Under the pieces are notes generated by a model, which worked only from the letters and a program-made list of their open reading frames with translations, did no database searches and was not told where the DNA came from. Of a DNA stretch of 64,000 nt, positions 25,818-36,336 are shown in pieces. Location: contig NZ_JAHYBZ010000009.1 of the NCBI RefSeq assembly GCF_019430885.1, positions 186,001 to 250,000 on the forward strand. The letters run 5' to 3'. Position numbers and translations under genes: made by a program. Numbering within the stretch: position 1 is the stretch's first letter; every line of letters begins with the position of its first letter. Origin of the DNA: Roseomonas alba (lineage in GTDB: Bacteria > Pseudomonadota > Alphaproteobacteria > Acetobacterales > Acetobacteraceae).

Positions 25818-26885
25818 TCAGGCCTGGTTGACGACGGTCGCGAAGCCCAGGGTCGAGGCGATGCCCGCCTTGTCGAAGCCCGAGGAAATGACGGACATCT
25901 GCCCGTAGCGGATGGAGAAGCGTTCGGTGGCGCGCTTGTCCCCGCCGCTGTCCATCTGGAAATCCACCAGCCCGCAGCCCTGCAGCTCGAGGCGCAGGTA
26001 TTCCTGCGGGCCGTCCGGGCCGCTGCGCATGAAGGTGATGACGACGTTCTTGTCGAAGGTGCCGAGCAGCGCCTCGCGGAACAGGCCGGTGGAGGAGGCG
26101 TCGGTCACCTTGGTGACGGTTACCGGCGTCACGTCGCCGCCGCCATCCGTCTTCTGCGCAAAGCGTTGGCCGTAGTTGACGGACCCGGCGAAGCTGCAGG
26201 TGAGCAGCTTCATCCAGCCGCCGCTCGCGGGCGCCTTGCGCACCTTGGCCGGCACCTCGGATTCGCCGCGGACCGAGCCGTAGCACATGAAGATGGTGCT
26301 TTCGCTTCCTGACATCCCGGTGCTCTCCGTCTGCCCCTGTGCGGGGCGGGTCACGGTCGGGGCGGGCAGTGCCGCCTGGCCGGAGGATTGGTTGACGATA
26401 CTGGCGATGGCGTTGCCCGTTGCCGTGCCGCCCTTGTCGAAATTCCCGGTGATGATCGACATCTGCCCGTAGCGGATGGCGAAGCGCTCTGTCGCGCGTT
26501 CGTCATGGCCGCCGTCGATCTGGAAGTCGACGAGGCCGCAGCCCTGGAGTTCGAGGCGCAGATATTCCTGCGGCCCGTCGGTCCCGCTGCGCATGAAGGT
26601 GATGACGACGTTCTTGTCGAAGGTGCCGAGCAGCGCCTCGCGGAACAGGCCGGTGGAGGAGGCGTCCGTCTGCTTGGTGATGACGATCGGCGAGACCTGG
26701 CCGCCGCCTTCCGTTTCCTGCGCGAAGCGCTGGCCGTAATGCATGGCGCCGGCGAAGTTGCAGCTCATCACCTGCATCCAGCCGCCGCTCGCCGGTGCCT
26801 TGCGCACCTTGGCGGGCACTTCGGATTCGCCGCGGACGGAACCGAAGCACATGTAGATGGTGGTGGTGCCGTCGCTGCCCGACAT
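25818..26885 (-). CDS. Tandem (two-domain) Hcp protein
   Basis: A 355-residue single chain with two complete Hcp domains: about residues 1-166 and 191-355, joined by a 24-residue Ser/Pro/Gln-rich linker. Both share 'GSVRGESEVPAKVRKAPASG', 'SSTGLFREALLGTFDKNVVI' and 'DGPQEYLRLELQGCGLVDFQ'; by hand alignment about three quarters of positions are identical. Hcp normally is one ~160-residue domain forming hexameric rings. The second domain keeps its own Met191 with GGAG nine bases upstream, so a single-domain product could also be made. GGAG precedes the main ATG by ten bases. Flanked by other hcp genes in the same direction. Confidence 0.9.
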   Translation of the reverse strand: MSGSDGTTTIYMCFGSVRGESEVPAKVRKAPASGGWMQVMSCNFAGAMHYGQRFAQETEGGGQVSPIVITKQTDASSTGLFREALLGTFDKNVVITFMRSGTDGPQEYLRLELQGCGLVDFQIDGGHDERATERFAIRYGQMSIITGNFDKGGTATGNAIASIVNQSSGQAALPAPTVTRPAQGQTESTGMSGSESTIFMCYGSVRGESEVPAKVRKAPASGGWMKLLTCSFAGSVNYGQRFAQKTDGGGDVTPVTVTKVTDASSTGLFREALLGTFDKNVVITFMRSGPDGPQEYLRLELQGCGLVDFQMDSGGDKRATERFSIRYGQMSVISSGFDKAGIASTLGFATVVNQA

Positions 26886-26918
26886 GCTGGCTCAGCTCCG
26901 CGTGGGGCCTTCTATGGA

Positions 26919-26985
26919 CATGCCGCCCGGATCGCTCCGGACGGCATGGCCGATCCTTCTGGCCGGCGCCGCTGATGGGCGCCGG
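26919..26985 (-). promoter_or_regulatory. Two strong hairpins between hcp and tandem hcp
   Basis: The 127-bp gap holds two hairpins. One (26919-26948) pairs 12 of 13 bases around a TCGC loop. The other (26963-26970 with 26978-26985) is CCGGCGCC/GGCGCCGG with a 7-base loop. Neither has a clear U-run on the minus strand. They could partly terminate or stabilise the hcp transcript, so that canonical Hcp outnumbers the downstream paralogues. Confidence 0.5.
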
Positions 26986-27012
26986 AAGATCACGCCGCGT
27001 CGCGGCGCGGCA

Positions 27013-27495
27013 TCACTTCGTGATGCTGGCGAGCTTCCAGCTGGCCGAGGACGGGCTGCCCGTCAGGTCGTCGCCGATCGGGTTGTACTTCACCTCGATC
27101 TCGCCGAAGTTCATGTGCAGCGTCTCGCCGGGGCGGCTGTCGACGCCCGAGCCGCCGGCGGCCTTGAAGGACAGGCCGGACACGCCGGTGGCCTTAAGGT
27201 AGATGCCGAGGAACTCCTGCGGGTCGCCCGAGCCGGTGCGCACGAAGGAAACCTTCACGTCGTTGTTGAGCTTGCCGTTGCAGGCCTGCTCGAACAGCTT
27301 GATCGTCGTGCCGTCGGTGGACTTCTTCACCACCACTTCGGACATGTTCACCACCGAACCTTCGCGCACCGAGTTCACACCCGAGGTGATGCGACGGCCG
27401 AGGCCGAATTCGAAGGAGGTGAGCTCGATGTACTTCTCGAAGCCCTTCACCTTGGATTCACCCGGAACACCCTGGTACTGCATCAGAATAGGCAT
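27013..27495 (-). CDS. hcp: T6SS tube protein Hcp (TssD)
   Basis: The 160-residue canonical Hcp that stacks as hexamers inside the sheath. It shows 'MPILMQYQGVPGESKVKGF', 'ELTSFEFGLGRRITSG', 'VKVSFVRTGSGDPQEFLGI' and 'LHMNFGEIEVKYNPI', with normal length. A GGAAAGGGAAA ribosome binding site precedes the ATG. It lies just downstream of clpV, separated by a hairpin, and upstream of two further hcp genes. Sequence-wise it is well separated from the tandem copy, so the locus encodes at least three Hcp types. Confidence 0.95.
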   Translation of the reverse strand: MPILMQYQGVPGESKVKGFEKYIELTSFEFGLGRRITSGVNSVREGSVVNMSEVVVKKSTDGTTIKLFEQACNGKLNNDVKVSFVRTGSGDPQEFLGIYLKATGVSGLSFKAAGGSGVDSRPGETLHMNFGEIEVKYNPIGDDLTGSPSSASWKLASITK

Positions 27496-27527
27496 CTGCG
27501 TTTTCCCTTTCCCAACCTACCCCCGGA

Positions 27528-27546
27528 AGGCGACACCCTGTCGCCT
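27528..27546 (-). terminator. Hairpin between clpV and hcp
   Basis: AGGCGACA-CCC-TGTCGCCT is a perfect 8-bp stem with a 3-base loop, 22 bp after the clpV stop and about 33 bp before the hcp start (minus strand). Lack of a U-run makes it a weak terminator or an RNA-processing/stabilising element setting separate hcp levels. Confidence 0.5.
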
Positions 27547-27567
27547 CCTGATACGAAGAACCTTACC

Positions 27568-30240
27568 TCAACCGACCTCGTACCGGAACGAGCCATCGTC
27601 GTTCAGACCCACCTTCACCTGAAGGATTTCATGACCTTCGGCGAGGCGTTCGAGGATGCGCGCGGAGAGTTCCGGCAGCACCGTGCGGCTGAGGATGTTG
27701 TCGATGTTGCGCGCGCCCGAGGAGACCTCCTTGCAGCGCTCGACGATCGCGTCGATCACCGCATCGTCCACCTGCAGCGGCACGTTGTACGCCTCCTTGA
27801 GGCGACGTCCGATGCTGCGCAACTTCAGGCCCGCGATCTTCTTCAGGATCTCGGGCGCGAGCGGATAGTAGATGACGACGTTGGTGCGGCCGAGGAAGGC
27901 CGGCTTGAACGACTTCAGCAGGTCCGGCATCAGCGCGTCGCGCAACGCCTCGGGCTCCGGCGCCATCTCGGGGTCGGCGCAGAGCTTGTCGATGGTGTCG
28001 GTGCCCGCGTTCGACGTCATGATGATGACGGTGTTGCGGAAGTCGATGTCGCGGCCTTCGCCGTCCTTCATCGCGCCCTTGTCGAAGACCTGGAAGAAGA
28101 CATCCTGCACGCCGGGATGCGCCTTCTCCATCTCGTCCAGCAGGACCACGGAGTAGGGACGCCGACGCACCGCTTCCGTCAGCACGCCACCTTCGCCGTA
28201 GCCGACATAGCCCGGCGGTGAGCCCATCAGGAGCGAGACCTTATGCTCCTCCTTGAACTCCGACATGTTGATGGTGGTCATGTTCTGCTCGCCGCCATAG
28301 AGCAGGTCGGCGACCGCGAGCGCCGTCTCCGTCTTGCCGACGCCGGAGGTGCCGGCCATCAGGAAGACACCGATCGGCTTGCGTGGATCCGTGAGCCCGG
28401 CGCGCGAGGTGCGGATCGCCTGGGCGATCGCGTCAAGCGCATGGTCCTGGCCGACCACGCGCTCCATCAGATGGTCCTTGAGCTTCAGGACATTGTTGAT
28501 CTCGTCCGAGACCATCCGGCCGACCGGGATGCCGGTCCAGGTGCCGACCACGTCGGCGACCGCCTGACCGTCCACCACCGGGAAGACCAGCGGTTCCTCG
28601 CCCTGGAGCTTGTGCAGCGCCGCGGCAGTCTCGCCGAGTTCCGTCTTCAGTGCCTCGGTGTCCACCGGCTCCGGCGCCTTGCCGTCGGGGCCGGGCATCG
28701 GCACCGCCGCCGCCTCGATCTGGTGGCGGAGGTCGCGCATCTTCGCGACGAGCGCCTTCTCCTCCTCCCAGCGGTTCAGGACCTCTTCGAGTTCGGCGGA
28801 GACCTTCGCGTGCTCCTGTTCCAGGGCGACGCGGCGCGCCGCGTGGTCGGCACCGGTCGCTTCCTCGCGCCGGATGGCGCCAAGCTCGGTGTCGATCAGC
28901 GCGAGGCGCCGTTGGCGGTCCTCGACCGGGGCGGGGATCGCCGCCTGGGACATGCCCACGCGGGCGCAGGCGGTGTCGAGCAGCGACACGCCCTTGTCCG
29001 GCAGCTGCCGCGCCGGGATGTAGCGGGCCGACAGCTTCACCGCCTGGGTGATCGCCTCATCGAGGATGCGGACGCCGTGATGCTTCTCGAGCGTGGTCAC
29101 CAGGCCGCGCAGCATGGCGGCGGCGAGCGGCTCGGAGGGTTCCTCGACCTTCACCACCTGGAAGCGGCGGGTCAGGGCGGCGTCCTTCTCGAAGTACTTC
29201 TTGTACTCGGCCCAGGTGGTCGCCGCGATGCAGCGCATCTCGCCGCGCGCCAGCGCCGGCTTCAGCAGGTTCGCCGCGTCGTTCTGGCCGGCCGCACCAC
29301 CGGCGCCGATCAGGGTATGCGCCTCGTCGATGAACATCACGATTGGCGTCGGCGAGGACTTCACCGCATCGATGACACCTTTGAGGCGGTTCTCGAACTC
29401 GCCTTTCACGCCCGCGCCCGCCTGCAACAGGCCCATGTCCAGTGAGTAGAGCTTCACGCCCTTCAGCGCGTCCGGCACGTCGCCGGCGGCGATGCGCAGT
29501 GCCAGGCCCTCGACCACGGCCGTCTTGCCGACGCCGGCCTCGCCCGTGAGGATCGGGTTGTTCTGGCGGCGCCGGGTGAGGATATCCACCATCTGGCGGA
29601 TCTCCCCGTCGCGCCCGAGGATCGGGTCGATCTTGCCGGCCTTCGCCTGAGCGACGAGCTCGGTGCAGAACTGGTCGAGTGGGCCGCCGGAGCGCGGGGC
29701 CTCGCCGGCCGGGGCGCTGCCATCGGCGGGACCGGCGGCGGCTTCCGCCCCGGCCTCGGCGGCTTCCTCGCTGCCCTCGGCCATCTCGCCGAGGTTCCGC
29801 CGCACCGCATCGGCCGGCAGGTTCAGCAGCGACGGCGCGCTGTCCTTCACCGTGCGGCCGAGCGTCTCGTCATTCAGAAGCGCCGCGAGCAGATGGCCGG
29901 AGCGGATCTTCGGCGCCCCGCTTTCGAGGCTGGTCAGCAGCCAGGCCTCGCGCAGCCAGGTGACGATGTCGGGGGACAGCGAGGGCGCCCGCGCATTGCC
30001 CGTCTTGAACTTGTCGAGCGCGCGGGTCAGCTCGTTGGCGACCCGTCCGGCATCGACGCCGCCCTTGCGCAGCACCGCCGCGACGTCGGATCCGCTGGTC
30101 TCGACCAGCTTGAGCAGCACGTGCTCGATCTCGACATTGTAGTGCGTGCGGGAAAGCGTCAGCCCTGCTGCCGCTTCGAGCTGACGACGCGTGAGCGCGT
30201 TCATGCGCCCGACGAGGGATTTCAGGTCGATCGCCACCAT
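27568..30240 (-). CDS. clpV: T6SS sheath-recycling AAA+ ATPase ClpV (TssH)
   Basis: An 890-residue ClpB-like hexameric ATPase that dismantles the contracted TssBC sheath. It has an N-domain ('[20 protein letters not shown]', the T6SS ClpV variant), AAA1 with '[16 protein letters not shown]' and '[16 protein letters not shown]', a shortened middle coiled coil (about 420-500), and AAA2 with '[20 protein letters not shown]', '[13 protein letters not shown]' and '[15 protein letters not shown]'. All Walker residues are intact. A weak AGG precedes the ATG. It is divergent from tssA across a 170-bp region that probably holds promoters for both directions. Confidence 0.95.
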   Translation of the reverse strand: MVAIDLKSLVGRMNALTRRQLEAAAGLTLSRTHYNVEIEHVLLKLVETSGSDVAAVLRKGGVDAGRVANELTRALDKFKTGNARAPSLSPDIVTWLREAWLLTSLESGAPKIRSGHLLAALLNDETLGRTVKDSAPSLLNLPADAVRRNLGEMAEGSEEAAEAGAEAAAGPADGSAPAGEAPRSGGPLDQFCTELVAQAKAGKIDPILGRDGEIRQMVDILTRRRQNNPILTGEAGVGKTAVVEGLALRIAAGDVPDALKGVKLYSLDMGLLQAGAGVKGEFENRLKGVIDAVKSSPTPIVMFIDEAHTLIGAGGAAGQNDAANLLKPALARGEMRCIAATTWAEYKKYFEKDAALTRRFQVVKVEEPSEPLAAAMLRGLVTTLEKHHGVRILDEAITQAVKLSARYIPARQLPDKGVSLLDTACARVGMSQAAIPAPVEDRQRRLALIDTELGAIRREEATGADHAARRVALEQEHAKVSAELEEVLNRWEEEKALVAKMRDLRHQIEAAAVPMPGPDGKAPEPVDTEALKTELGETAAALHKLQGEEPLVFPVVDGQAVADVVGTWTGIPVGRMVSDEINNVLKLKDHLMERVVGQDHALDAIAQAIRTSRAGLTDPRKPIGVFLMAGTSGVGKTETALAVADLLYGGEQNMTTINMSEFKEEHKVSLLMGSPPGYVGYGEGGVLTEAVRRRPYSVVLLDEMEKAHPGVQDVFFQVFDKGAMKDGEGRDIDFRNTVIIMTSNAGTDTIDKLCADPEMAPEPEALRDALMPDLLKSFKPAFLGRTNVVIYYPLAPEILKKIAGLKLRSIGRRLKEAYNVPLQVDDAVIDAIVERCKEVSSGARNIDNILSRTVLPELSARILERLAEGHEILQVKVGLNDDGSFRYEVG

Positions 30241-30410
30241 GCCGGACGTGCCTCACCAGATGAGCAGGAACGCGCAAAGCGATTTCGCTCACGCGGAACG
30301 GGACGTTAGGGGGGCGTGCGAAACGAGTCCAGCATGCTAGCGTGGGTTGGCGATGGTCCCCTTTCACCCGTGTAAGGGGCATCACATCGGTGGCTTGCGA
30401 GGGTTTCACG

Positions 30411-31544
30411 ATGGGTGAAGGTGTACTCGATCTCGAGGCGCTGCTTGCGCCGCTCGCCGATGGCGGCGGCGGCGGGGAGGACCTGCGGGCGGACGATTCC
30501 TACACGTCGCTCTACCAGCGTGTCCGCACCCAGCGGAACGACGCCCGCACCGGCGAACGGGCCATCGACAGCGGCGATCCCGAGGCCAATCCCGCGGCCA
30601 TCGCCAGCGCCTGGCGGGAGGTGAAGAAGCTCGGTGCCGAAGCGATCAGCGGGAAGTCGAAAGACTTCGAGATCGCCGCCTGGATGGCCGAGGCGCTGGT
30701 GCGTGTGGATGGGTTGCCGGGCCTGACCGATGCGGCGCTGCTGATCGGGGGGCTCTGCGACCAGTATTGGGACAATGGCTTCCCGAGCCTGGAGAGCGAG
30801 GACGGCCTCGAAGACCGCAGCGCGCCGATCGGCGGCCTGTCGGGGGAGGGGGCGGACGGCACGCTGATGGCCTCCATCCGCCGCTATCCGCTGTTCCAGC
30901 GCGGCGACGGCAGCGATGGCGACCTGTTCACCTGGCAGCGTTCCGAGGAGACGGCGGCGATCGCCGATGCCGAGCGGAAGCAGGCACGGCTCGATTCCGG
31001 CGTTCCGGATTTCGACGTGCTGCAGAACGAGGCGCGGGCGAGCACAGCGGCCCTGCGCGCCGTGGGGCAGGAGGCGCGCCGCGCGCTCGACGCCTGGACC
31101 GCGATGGATACGGCGCTCGGCAACCGCTTCGGCGGCAACGCGCCTTCCACCCGTCGGGTGTCTGAAGCCCTTCAGAGCATCATCGACCTCGTCACCCGGA
31201 TCGCCGGGTCACCGAGCGAGCCGACTGCCGCGGCGGAGGAGGAGGCGCATGACGCTGATGCCGGGGCACCCGCCGTGGCTGGGGGGGGCAGTGGCGCCGT
31301 CGCGGCGGTGGGCGGGGGCGGCCCCAAGCCGCTGCGCACCCGCGAGGATGCCATCCGCCAGCTTGAGGACATCGCCAATTTCTTCCGCAAGACGGAGCCG
31401 CATTCCCCTCTGGCCTTCACGCTGGACGACGCGGTGCGCCGGGCGCGCCTTCCCCTGCCGGAACTGCTCGCCGAGGTGCTGCCCGACTATTCGGCGCGCC
31501 GCATGTTGCTCACCGCGCTCGGCATCCGGGTTGCCGACGAATGA
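30411..31544 (+). CDS. tssA: T6SS assembly protein TssA (ImpA N-terminal family)
   Basis: A 377-residue TssA-type protein that primes or caps tube/sheath assembly. The N-terminal ImpA domain contains 'DLEALLAPLADGGGGGEDL', 'SGDPEANPAAIASAWREVKK', 'LEIAAW'-like 'DFEIAAWMAEALVRVDGLPG' and 'DNGFPSLESEDGLEDR'. A Gly/Ala-rich linker (about 290-315) precedes a short helical C-terminus with 'AIRQLEDIANFFRKTEPHSP'. The ATG at 30411 has GAGGG seven bases upstream; the upstream in-frame start at 30342 lacks one. Divergent from clpV; tssB follows after a 120-bp gap with its own candidate promoter. Confidence 0.9.
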   Translation: MGEGVLDLEALLAPLADGGGGGEDLRADDSYTSLYQRVRTQRNDARTGERAIDSGDPEANPAAIASAWREVKKLGAEAISGKSKDFEIAAWMAEALVRVDGLPGLTDAALLIGGLCDQYWDNGFPSLESEDGLEDRSAPIGGLSGEGADGTLMASIRRYPLFQRGDGSDGDLFTWQRSEETAAIADAERKQARLDSGVPDFDVLQNEARASTAALRAVGQEARRALDAWTAMDTALGNRFGGNAPSTRRVSEALQSIIDLVTRIAGSPSEPTAAAEEEAHDADAGAPAVAGGGSGAVAAVGGGGPKPLRTREDAIRQLEDIANFFRKTEPHSPLAFTLDDAVRRARLPLPELLAEVLPDYSARRMLLTALGIRVADE

Positions 31545-31583
31545 CGTGCCGTCACATGTATCACACCCCATGGTCCGGATGCG

Positions 31584-31613
31584 TTGACCCGGATCGTTGG
31601 GGGTGCGTAGTCT
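31584..31613 (+). promoter_or_regulatory. Candidate sigma-70-type promoter for tssBC
   Basis: TTGACC (31584-31589) and TAGTCT (31608-31613) are spaced by 18 bases, about 50 bp before the tssB ATG. The -35 matches 5 of 6 consensus bases; the -10 is weak. It may give the abundant sheath genes their own transcript. Confidence 0.35.
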
Positions 31614-31664
31614 CCCGCCACCGCAATCCGTTGGGCCACGGACCTCGCCCTGAGGAGGAACTTC

Positions 31665-32171
31665 ATGAGCAGCGTGCATGACAAGCTCGCGCGGGTCCGC
31701 AAGCCGCGCGTCCACATCACCTACGAAGTCGAGACTGAAGGCGCGCAGATCGAGCGCGAGCTCCCGTTCGTGATGGGCATCATGGGCGATTTCGCCGGCG
31801 ATCCCTCCGAGCCGTTGAAGCCGCTCGCCGAGCGTAAATTCGTCCAGATCGACCGCGACAACTTCAATGATGTCATGGCGCGCATCCAGCCGGGCCTGAA
31901 CATCAAGGTCGACAACACGCTCGCCGGCGACGGCAGCCAGATGGCGGTCAACCTGAAGTTCAACAGCCTCGACGACTTCGAGCCGACGCGGGTGGCCGAG
32001 CAGGTCCCGGCGCTGAAGGCGATGCTCGAGACGCGGGCCAAGCTGCGTGACCTGATGTCCAAGGTGGACCGTTCGGACGAGCTCGAAGGGTTGCTGGAGC
32101 AGGTGCTGCAGGACAAGGACAAGCTGGACAAGCTGTCGGCCGAACTCGGCCTCGACAAGAAGGAGGGCTGA
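31665..32171 (+). CDS. tssB: T6SS contractile sheath small subunit TssB
   Basis: A 168-residue VipA-type subunit that pairs with TssC to form the contractile sheath. Hallmarks are '[20 protein letters not shown]', '[13 protein letters not shown]', '[19 protein letters not shown]' and '[15 protein letters not shown]', with a charged helical C-terminus that binds ClpV-side elements. GAGGAGGAA lies before the ATG. It is 3 bp from tssC. Confidence 0.96.
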   Translation: MSSVHDKLARVRKPRVHITYEVETEGAQIERELPFVMGIMGDFAGDPSEPLKPLAERKFVQIDRDNFNDVMARIQPGLNIKVDNTLAGDGSQMAVNLKFNSLDDFEPTRVAEQVPALKAMLETRAKLRDLMSKVDRSDELEGLLEQVLQDKDKLDKLSAELGLDKKEG

Positions 32172-32174
32172 TCG

Positions 32175-33671
<1,497 letters not shown>

Positions 33672-33702
33672 CGCAACGGCAGGGCGGGAAGGGGAATGCG
33701 GC

Positions 33703-35268
33703 GTGGTGCTACAGCCGCCCGACACCAACCCGCCCGTGCCGCTGCGCGCCGTCGCGCTTTCGGGGAACTACCTTGGCCGTTCGGGGGCGGAGGGGGCAGA
33801 AGCCCTCACCGCCTTCATGGGTGAGCGATCCCCGGTCGAGGCGCTGCGCGCCTGGTTTGGGGCGCGGCTTGCCGACATCGTCGCCCATGACGGCTCCGCC
33901 GCCGGCCGCGCCGATGCTATGGCGCGGCTGGAGGAAGCGGTCGATCGCGACATCGCCGCGCTCGACCGGCTGATCGGCGCGCAACTCGACGCCGTCCTGC
34001 ATCATGACCGCCTGCGGCGCCTGGAAGGGAGCTGGCGGGCGCTGGCTTGGCTGGTGGACCGCGTGCCCTTCGGCGCGCGCGTCAAGGTCCGCGTCTTCAC
34101 CGCCCGCTGGGCCGAGTTCTGCCGCGACTTCGAGCGCGCCAGCGAGTTCGACCAGTCGGTGCTGTTCAAGCAGGTCTATGAGGGCGAGTTCGGCACGCCG
34201 GGCGGCGAGCCCTTCGGCATGCTGGTCGCCGATTACGAAGTGCGCCACGCGCCGGGGCGTGGCAGCCCGACGGACGATGTGGCGGGGCTTGACGGGCTGG
34301 CCGGCGTGGCCGCGGCGGCCTTCGCTCCGGCGGCGATCGCTGCCCATCCGGCCTTGCTCGGCTTCGACCATTGGGCGGGCGTCAATGCCGCGGCGGATCT
34401 GACAGATGTGCTGCGCGGCACCGACCGCACGCGCTGGCGCTCTCTCCAGGGGCGGGAGGACAGCCGGTTCCTCGCCGTGGTGCTGCCGCGCGTGCTCGGC
34501 CGCACGCCCTGGCCGGACAATGCGACGCGCGCGGATCGCTTCCGCTATCGCGAATACGCACCGGGGTCGGATTCCCGGGTCTGGATCAGCCCGGCCTATG
34601 CACTGGCCGCCGCGGCGATCCGTGCCTTTGCCAAGGCGTCCTGGCCGGCCGATGTACGCGGTGCAGCGATCGCGACGGAGGCCACCGGCGGGGTCATCGA
34701 CAACCTGCCGGCCGAGCATCTGTCCGGCGATCCGCGCAGCGGCCCGTTGCGCCCGCCCGTCGAGGTCGCGCTGACCGACGAGCAGGAACGCCAGGCCGTC
34801 GAGGCGGGCTTCATTCCCTTCATCGGTCTCGAACTGCTGCCCGAAGGTTCCTTCGCTGCGACGCCGTCCATCCATCGCCCGCCGCGCATGCAGGGCGAGA
34901 CGGCGGCGGCGGCGAACGCCAACCAGCGGCTCTCGGCTCAGTTCAACGCCATGCTCTGCGTCAGCCGCTTCGCCCATTGCGTGAAGCTGATGGGCCGCGA
35001 CATGGTCGGGTCCTTCAAGACGGGGGACGAAATCCAGTACCGGCTGCAGCGCTGGCTGCAGGGGTTCACCAATATCTCGGCCGGCGGCGCGGGCGATGCG
35101 GGTGCGCGCTACCCGCTGCGCGACGCGCGGGTCGAGGTGCGCGAGAAGCCGGGCCAGCCCGGTGTCTATGGCTGCACGATCATGCTGCAGCCGCATTACC
35201 AGTTGGACGAGGTGGGGGCGGCCTTCCGCCTCGTGACAGATCTCCAGGCGGCGAGGCAAGCGGCATGA
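33703..35268 (+). CDS. Second, diverged TssC-like protein
   Basis: A 521-residue TssC paralogue. Shared blocks are 'RLRRLEGSWRALAWLVDRVP', '[20 protein letters not shown]', 'REDSRFLAVVLPRVLGRTPW' and 'MLCVSRFAHCVKLMGRDMVG'. It has an extra ~50-residue N-terminus ('LSGNYLGRSGAEGAEALTAF') and many changes in between. Agrobacterium likewise has two TssC proteins (TssC40, TssC41). The paralogue may form a baseplate-proximal or alternative sheath layer. The GTG start follows AAGGGG by eight bases; an ATGA overlap with tagJ suggests coupling. Confidence 0.9.
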   Translation: MVLQPPDTNPPVPLRAVALSGNYLGRSGAEGAEALTAFMGERSPVEALRAWFGARLADIVAHDGSAAGRADAMARLEEAVDRDIAALDRLIGAQLDAVLHHDRLRRLEGSWRALAWLVDRVPFGARVKVRVFTARWAEFCRDFERASEFDQSVLFKQVYEGEFGTPGGEPFGMLVADYEVRHAPGRGSPTDDVAGLDGLAGVAAAAFAPAAIAAHPALLGFDHWAGVNAAADLTDVLRGTDRTRWRSLQGREDSRFLAVVLPRVLGRTPWPDNATRADRFRYREYAPGSDSRVWISPAYALAAAAIRAFAKASWPADVRGAAIATEATGGVIDNLPAEHLSGDPRSGPLRPPVEVALTDEQERQAVEAGFIPFIGLELLPEGSFAATPSIHRPPRMQGETAAAANANQRLSAQFNAMLCVSRFAHCVKLMGRDMVGSFKTGDEIQYRLQRWLQGFTNISAGGAGDAGARYPLRDARVEVREKPGQPGVYGCTIMLQPHYQLDEVGAAFRLVTDLQAARQAA

Positions 35269-36050
35269 CCACGGCAGGCGAAGCGTTCAAGGCAGGCGAC
35301 ATCGAAGGGGCGGTGGCCGCGGCAATGGCCACGGTGAAGGCCAGTCCCCGCGATGCGGGGGCGCGCTGGCTGCTCTCGGAGATGCTGCTCTTCGCGGGCG
35401 ATTATGAGCGTGCCGATCGCGCCCTGGATGCGGTGATCGAGGAGACGCCGTCCCCCACCGTGATGGAGTTCCGCCAGCTGCTGCGGGCCGAGGTCGCGCG
35501 CCGCCAGGTCTTCACCGAGGGCCGCGTGCCGAAGTTCCAGGGCGAGGACCCGACCGACGCCCAGAAGGCGGCGGCGCATGCGGTGACCCTGCTGCGCGCC
35601 GGCGACACGGCAGGCGCCGCGGCCGCCGCGGCCGAGGTCGAGACGCTGCGTCCGCGCGCGCCGGGCAAGATCGATGGTGTCGCCTTCGAAGACCTGCGTG
35701 ACGCGGATGACGTGCTGGCCGCGATCGTCGAGGTCCATACCTCTGGCGGCGAGTACATGTGGGTTCCGGTGGAACGTCTGCGCGCCCTGTCCTTCGACGA
35801 ACCGAAGCGGCCGCGCGACCTCTACTGGCGGCGCTGCTCGATCGAGATGAAGGACGGCCAGGAAGGCGTGGTCTATGTGCCGACCATCTATCCCTGGACG
35901 GCGAAGACGCTGCCCAATCCGCTGAGGCTCGGGCGCGGGACGGAATGGCAGGATGACAACGGGTTGGTGCGCGGGCTCGGCATGCGGGAATTCCTGGTGG
36001 GAGAGGAGGCGAAGACCCTCGCGGAACTCACCGAGGTGACGTTCGATTGA
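35265..36050 (+). CDS. tagJ: T6SS accessory protein TagJ (ImpE)
   Basis: A 261-residue ImpE/TagJ protein, which binds TssB and is proposed to help ClpV-mediated sheath turnover. The N-terminal half is TPR-like helices ('FKAGDIEGAVAAAMATVKAS', 'LLFAGDYERADRALDAVIEE'). The C-terminal domain has 'IVEVHTSGGEYMWVPVERLR', 'RDLYWRRCSIEMKDGQ' and 'GLGMREFLVGEEA', typical of ImpE. The ATG at 35265 overlaps the TGA of the second tssC gene. A 304-bp gap with a pair of inverted repeats follows. Confidence 0.9.
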   Translation: MTTAGEAFKAGDIEGAVAAAMATVKASPRDAGARWLLSEMLLFAGDYERADRALDAVIEETPSPTVMEFRQLLRAEVARRQVFTEGRVPKFQGEDPTDAQKAAAHAVTLLRAGDTAGAAAAAAEVETLRPRAPGKIDGVAFEDLRDADDVLAAIVEVHTSGGEYMWVPVERLRALSFDEPKRPRDLYWRRCSIEMKDGQEGVVYVPTIYPWTAKTLPNPLRLGRGTEWQDDNGLVRGLGMREFLVGEEAKTLAELTEVTFD

Positions 36051-36073
36051 TCGGGACCGCTGCGCAGGGCGAT

Positions 36074-36137
36074 TGGAAAGGGGCTTTGTCCCTCTCCAGA
36101 CCTCACCCCACCAAAGGCCGAAGGGCCTTTGGAAACC
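36074..36137 (-). repeat. REP-like intergenic repeat, copy 1 left arm
   Basis: It contains CCAAAGGCC-GAAG-GGCCTTTGG (36111-36132), a perfect 9-bp stem with a 4-base loop, flanked by a degenerate C/G-rich hairpin. It is the inverted counterpart of the element at 36262-36336. Together they fill most of the 304-bp gap between tagJ and tssE; the ~125 bp between them has no supported gene. Confidence 0.7.
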
Positions 36138-36261
36138 TCGACCTTGGCGTTGGGCGGGGTGGGCAGGCCGAATGCGCCAGTATGCGCGGGGCATGTCGCG
36201 ATTGCTCGATTTCGGCCGCCATGCGCAGAGAGGTTCCTGTTGCGGCTGAGCGCCCTCTGAG

Positions 36262-36336
36262 CCCGGCACCCGGTATCGGTTTCCAAAGGCCTTGTGGCCT
36301 TTGGCGTTGTGGTTTGGAGGGGCAGGGCCCCTCCAA
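36262..36336 (+). repeat. REP-like intergenic repeat, copy 1 right arm
   Basis: Two perfect hairpins lie in series: CCAAAGGCC-TTGT-GGCCTTTGG (36283-36304) and TTGGAGGGGC-AGG-GCCCCTCCAA (36314-36336). They are preceded by a 'GGTATCGGTTT' leader shared with the element at 40.0 kb. The second hairpin ends 18 bases before the tssE ATG, where one would expect the leader and ribosome binding site. Confidence 0.75.

Noticed and set aside
25818..26885. Tandem hcp as an assembly artefact from collapsed repeats
   Set aside because: The two halves differ at many codons and the linker is unique, so a duplicated-read artefact is unlikely.
27496..27567. Intrinsic terminator with certainty after clpV
   Set aside because: The stem is perfect but no U-run follows on the minus strand, so I report it only as a candidate.
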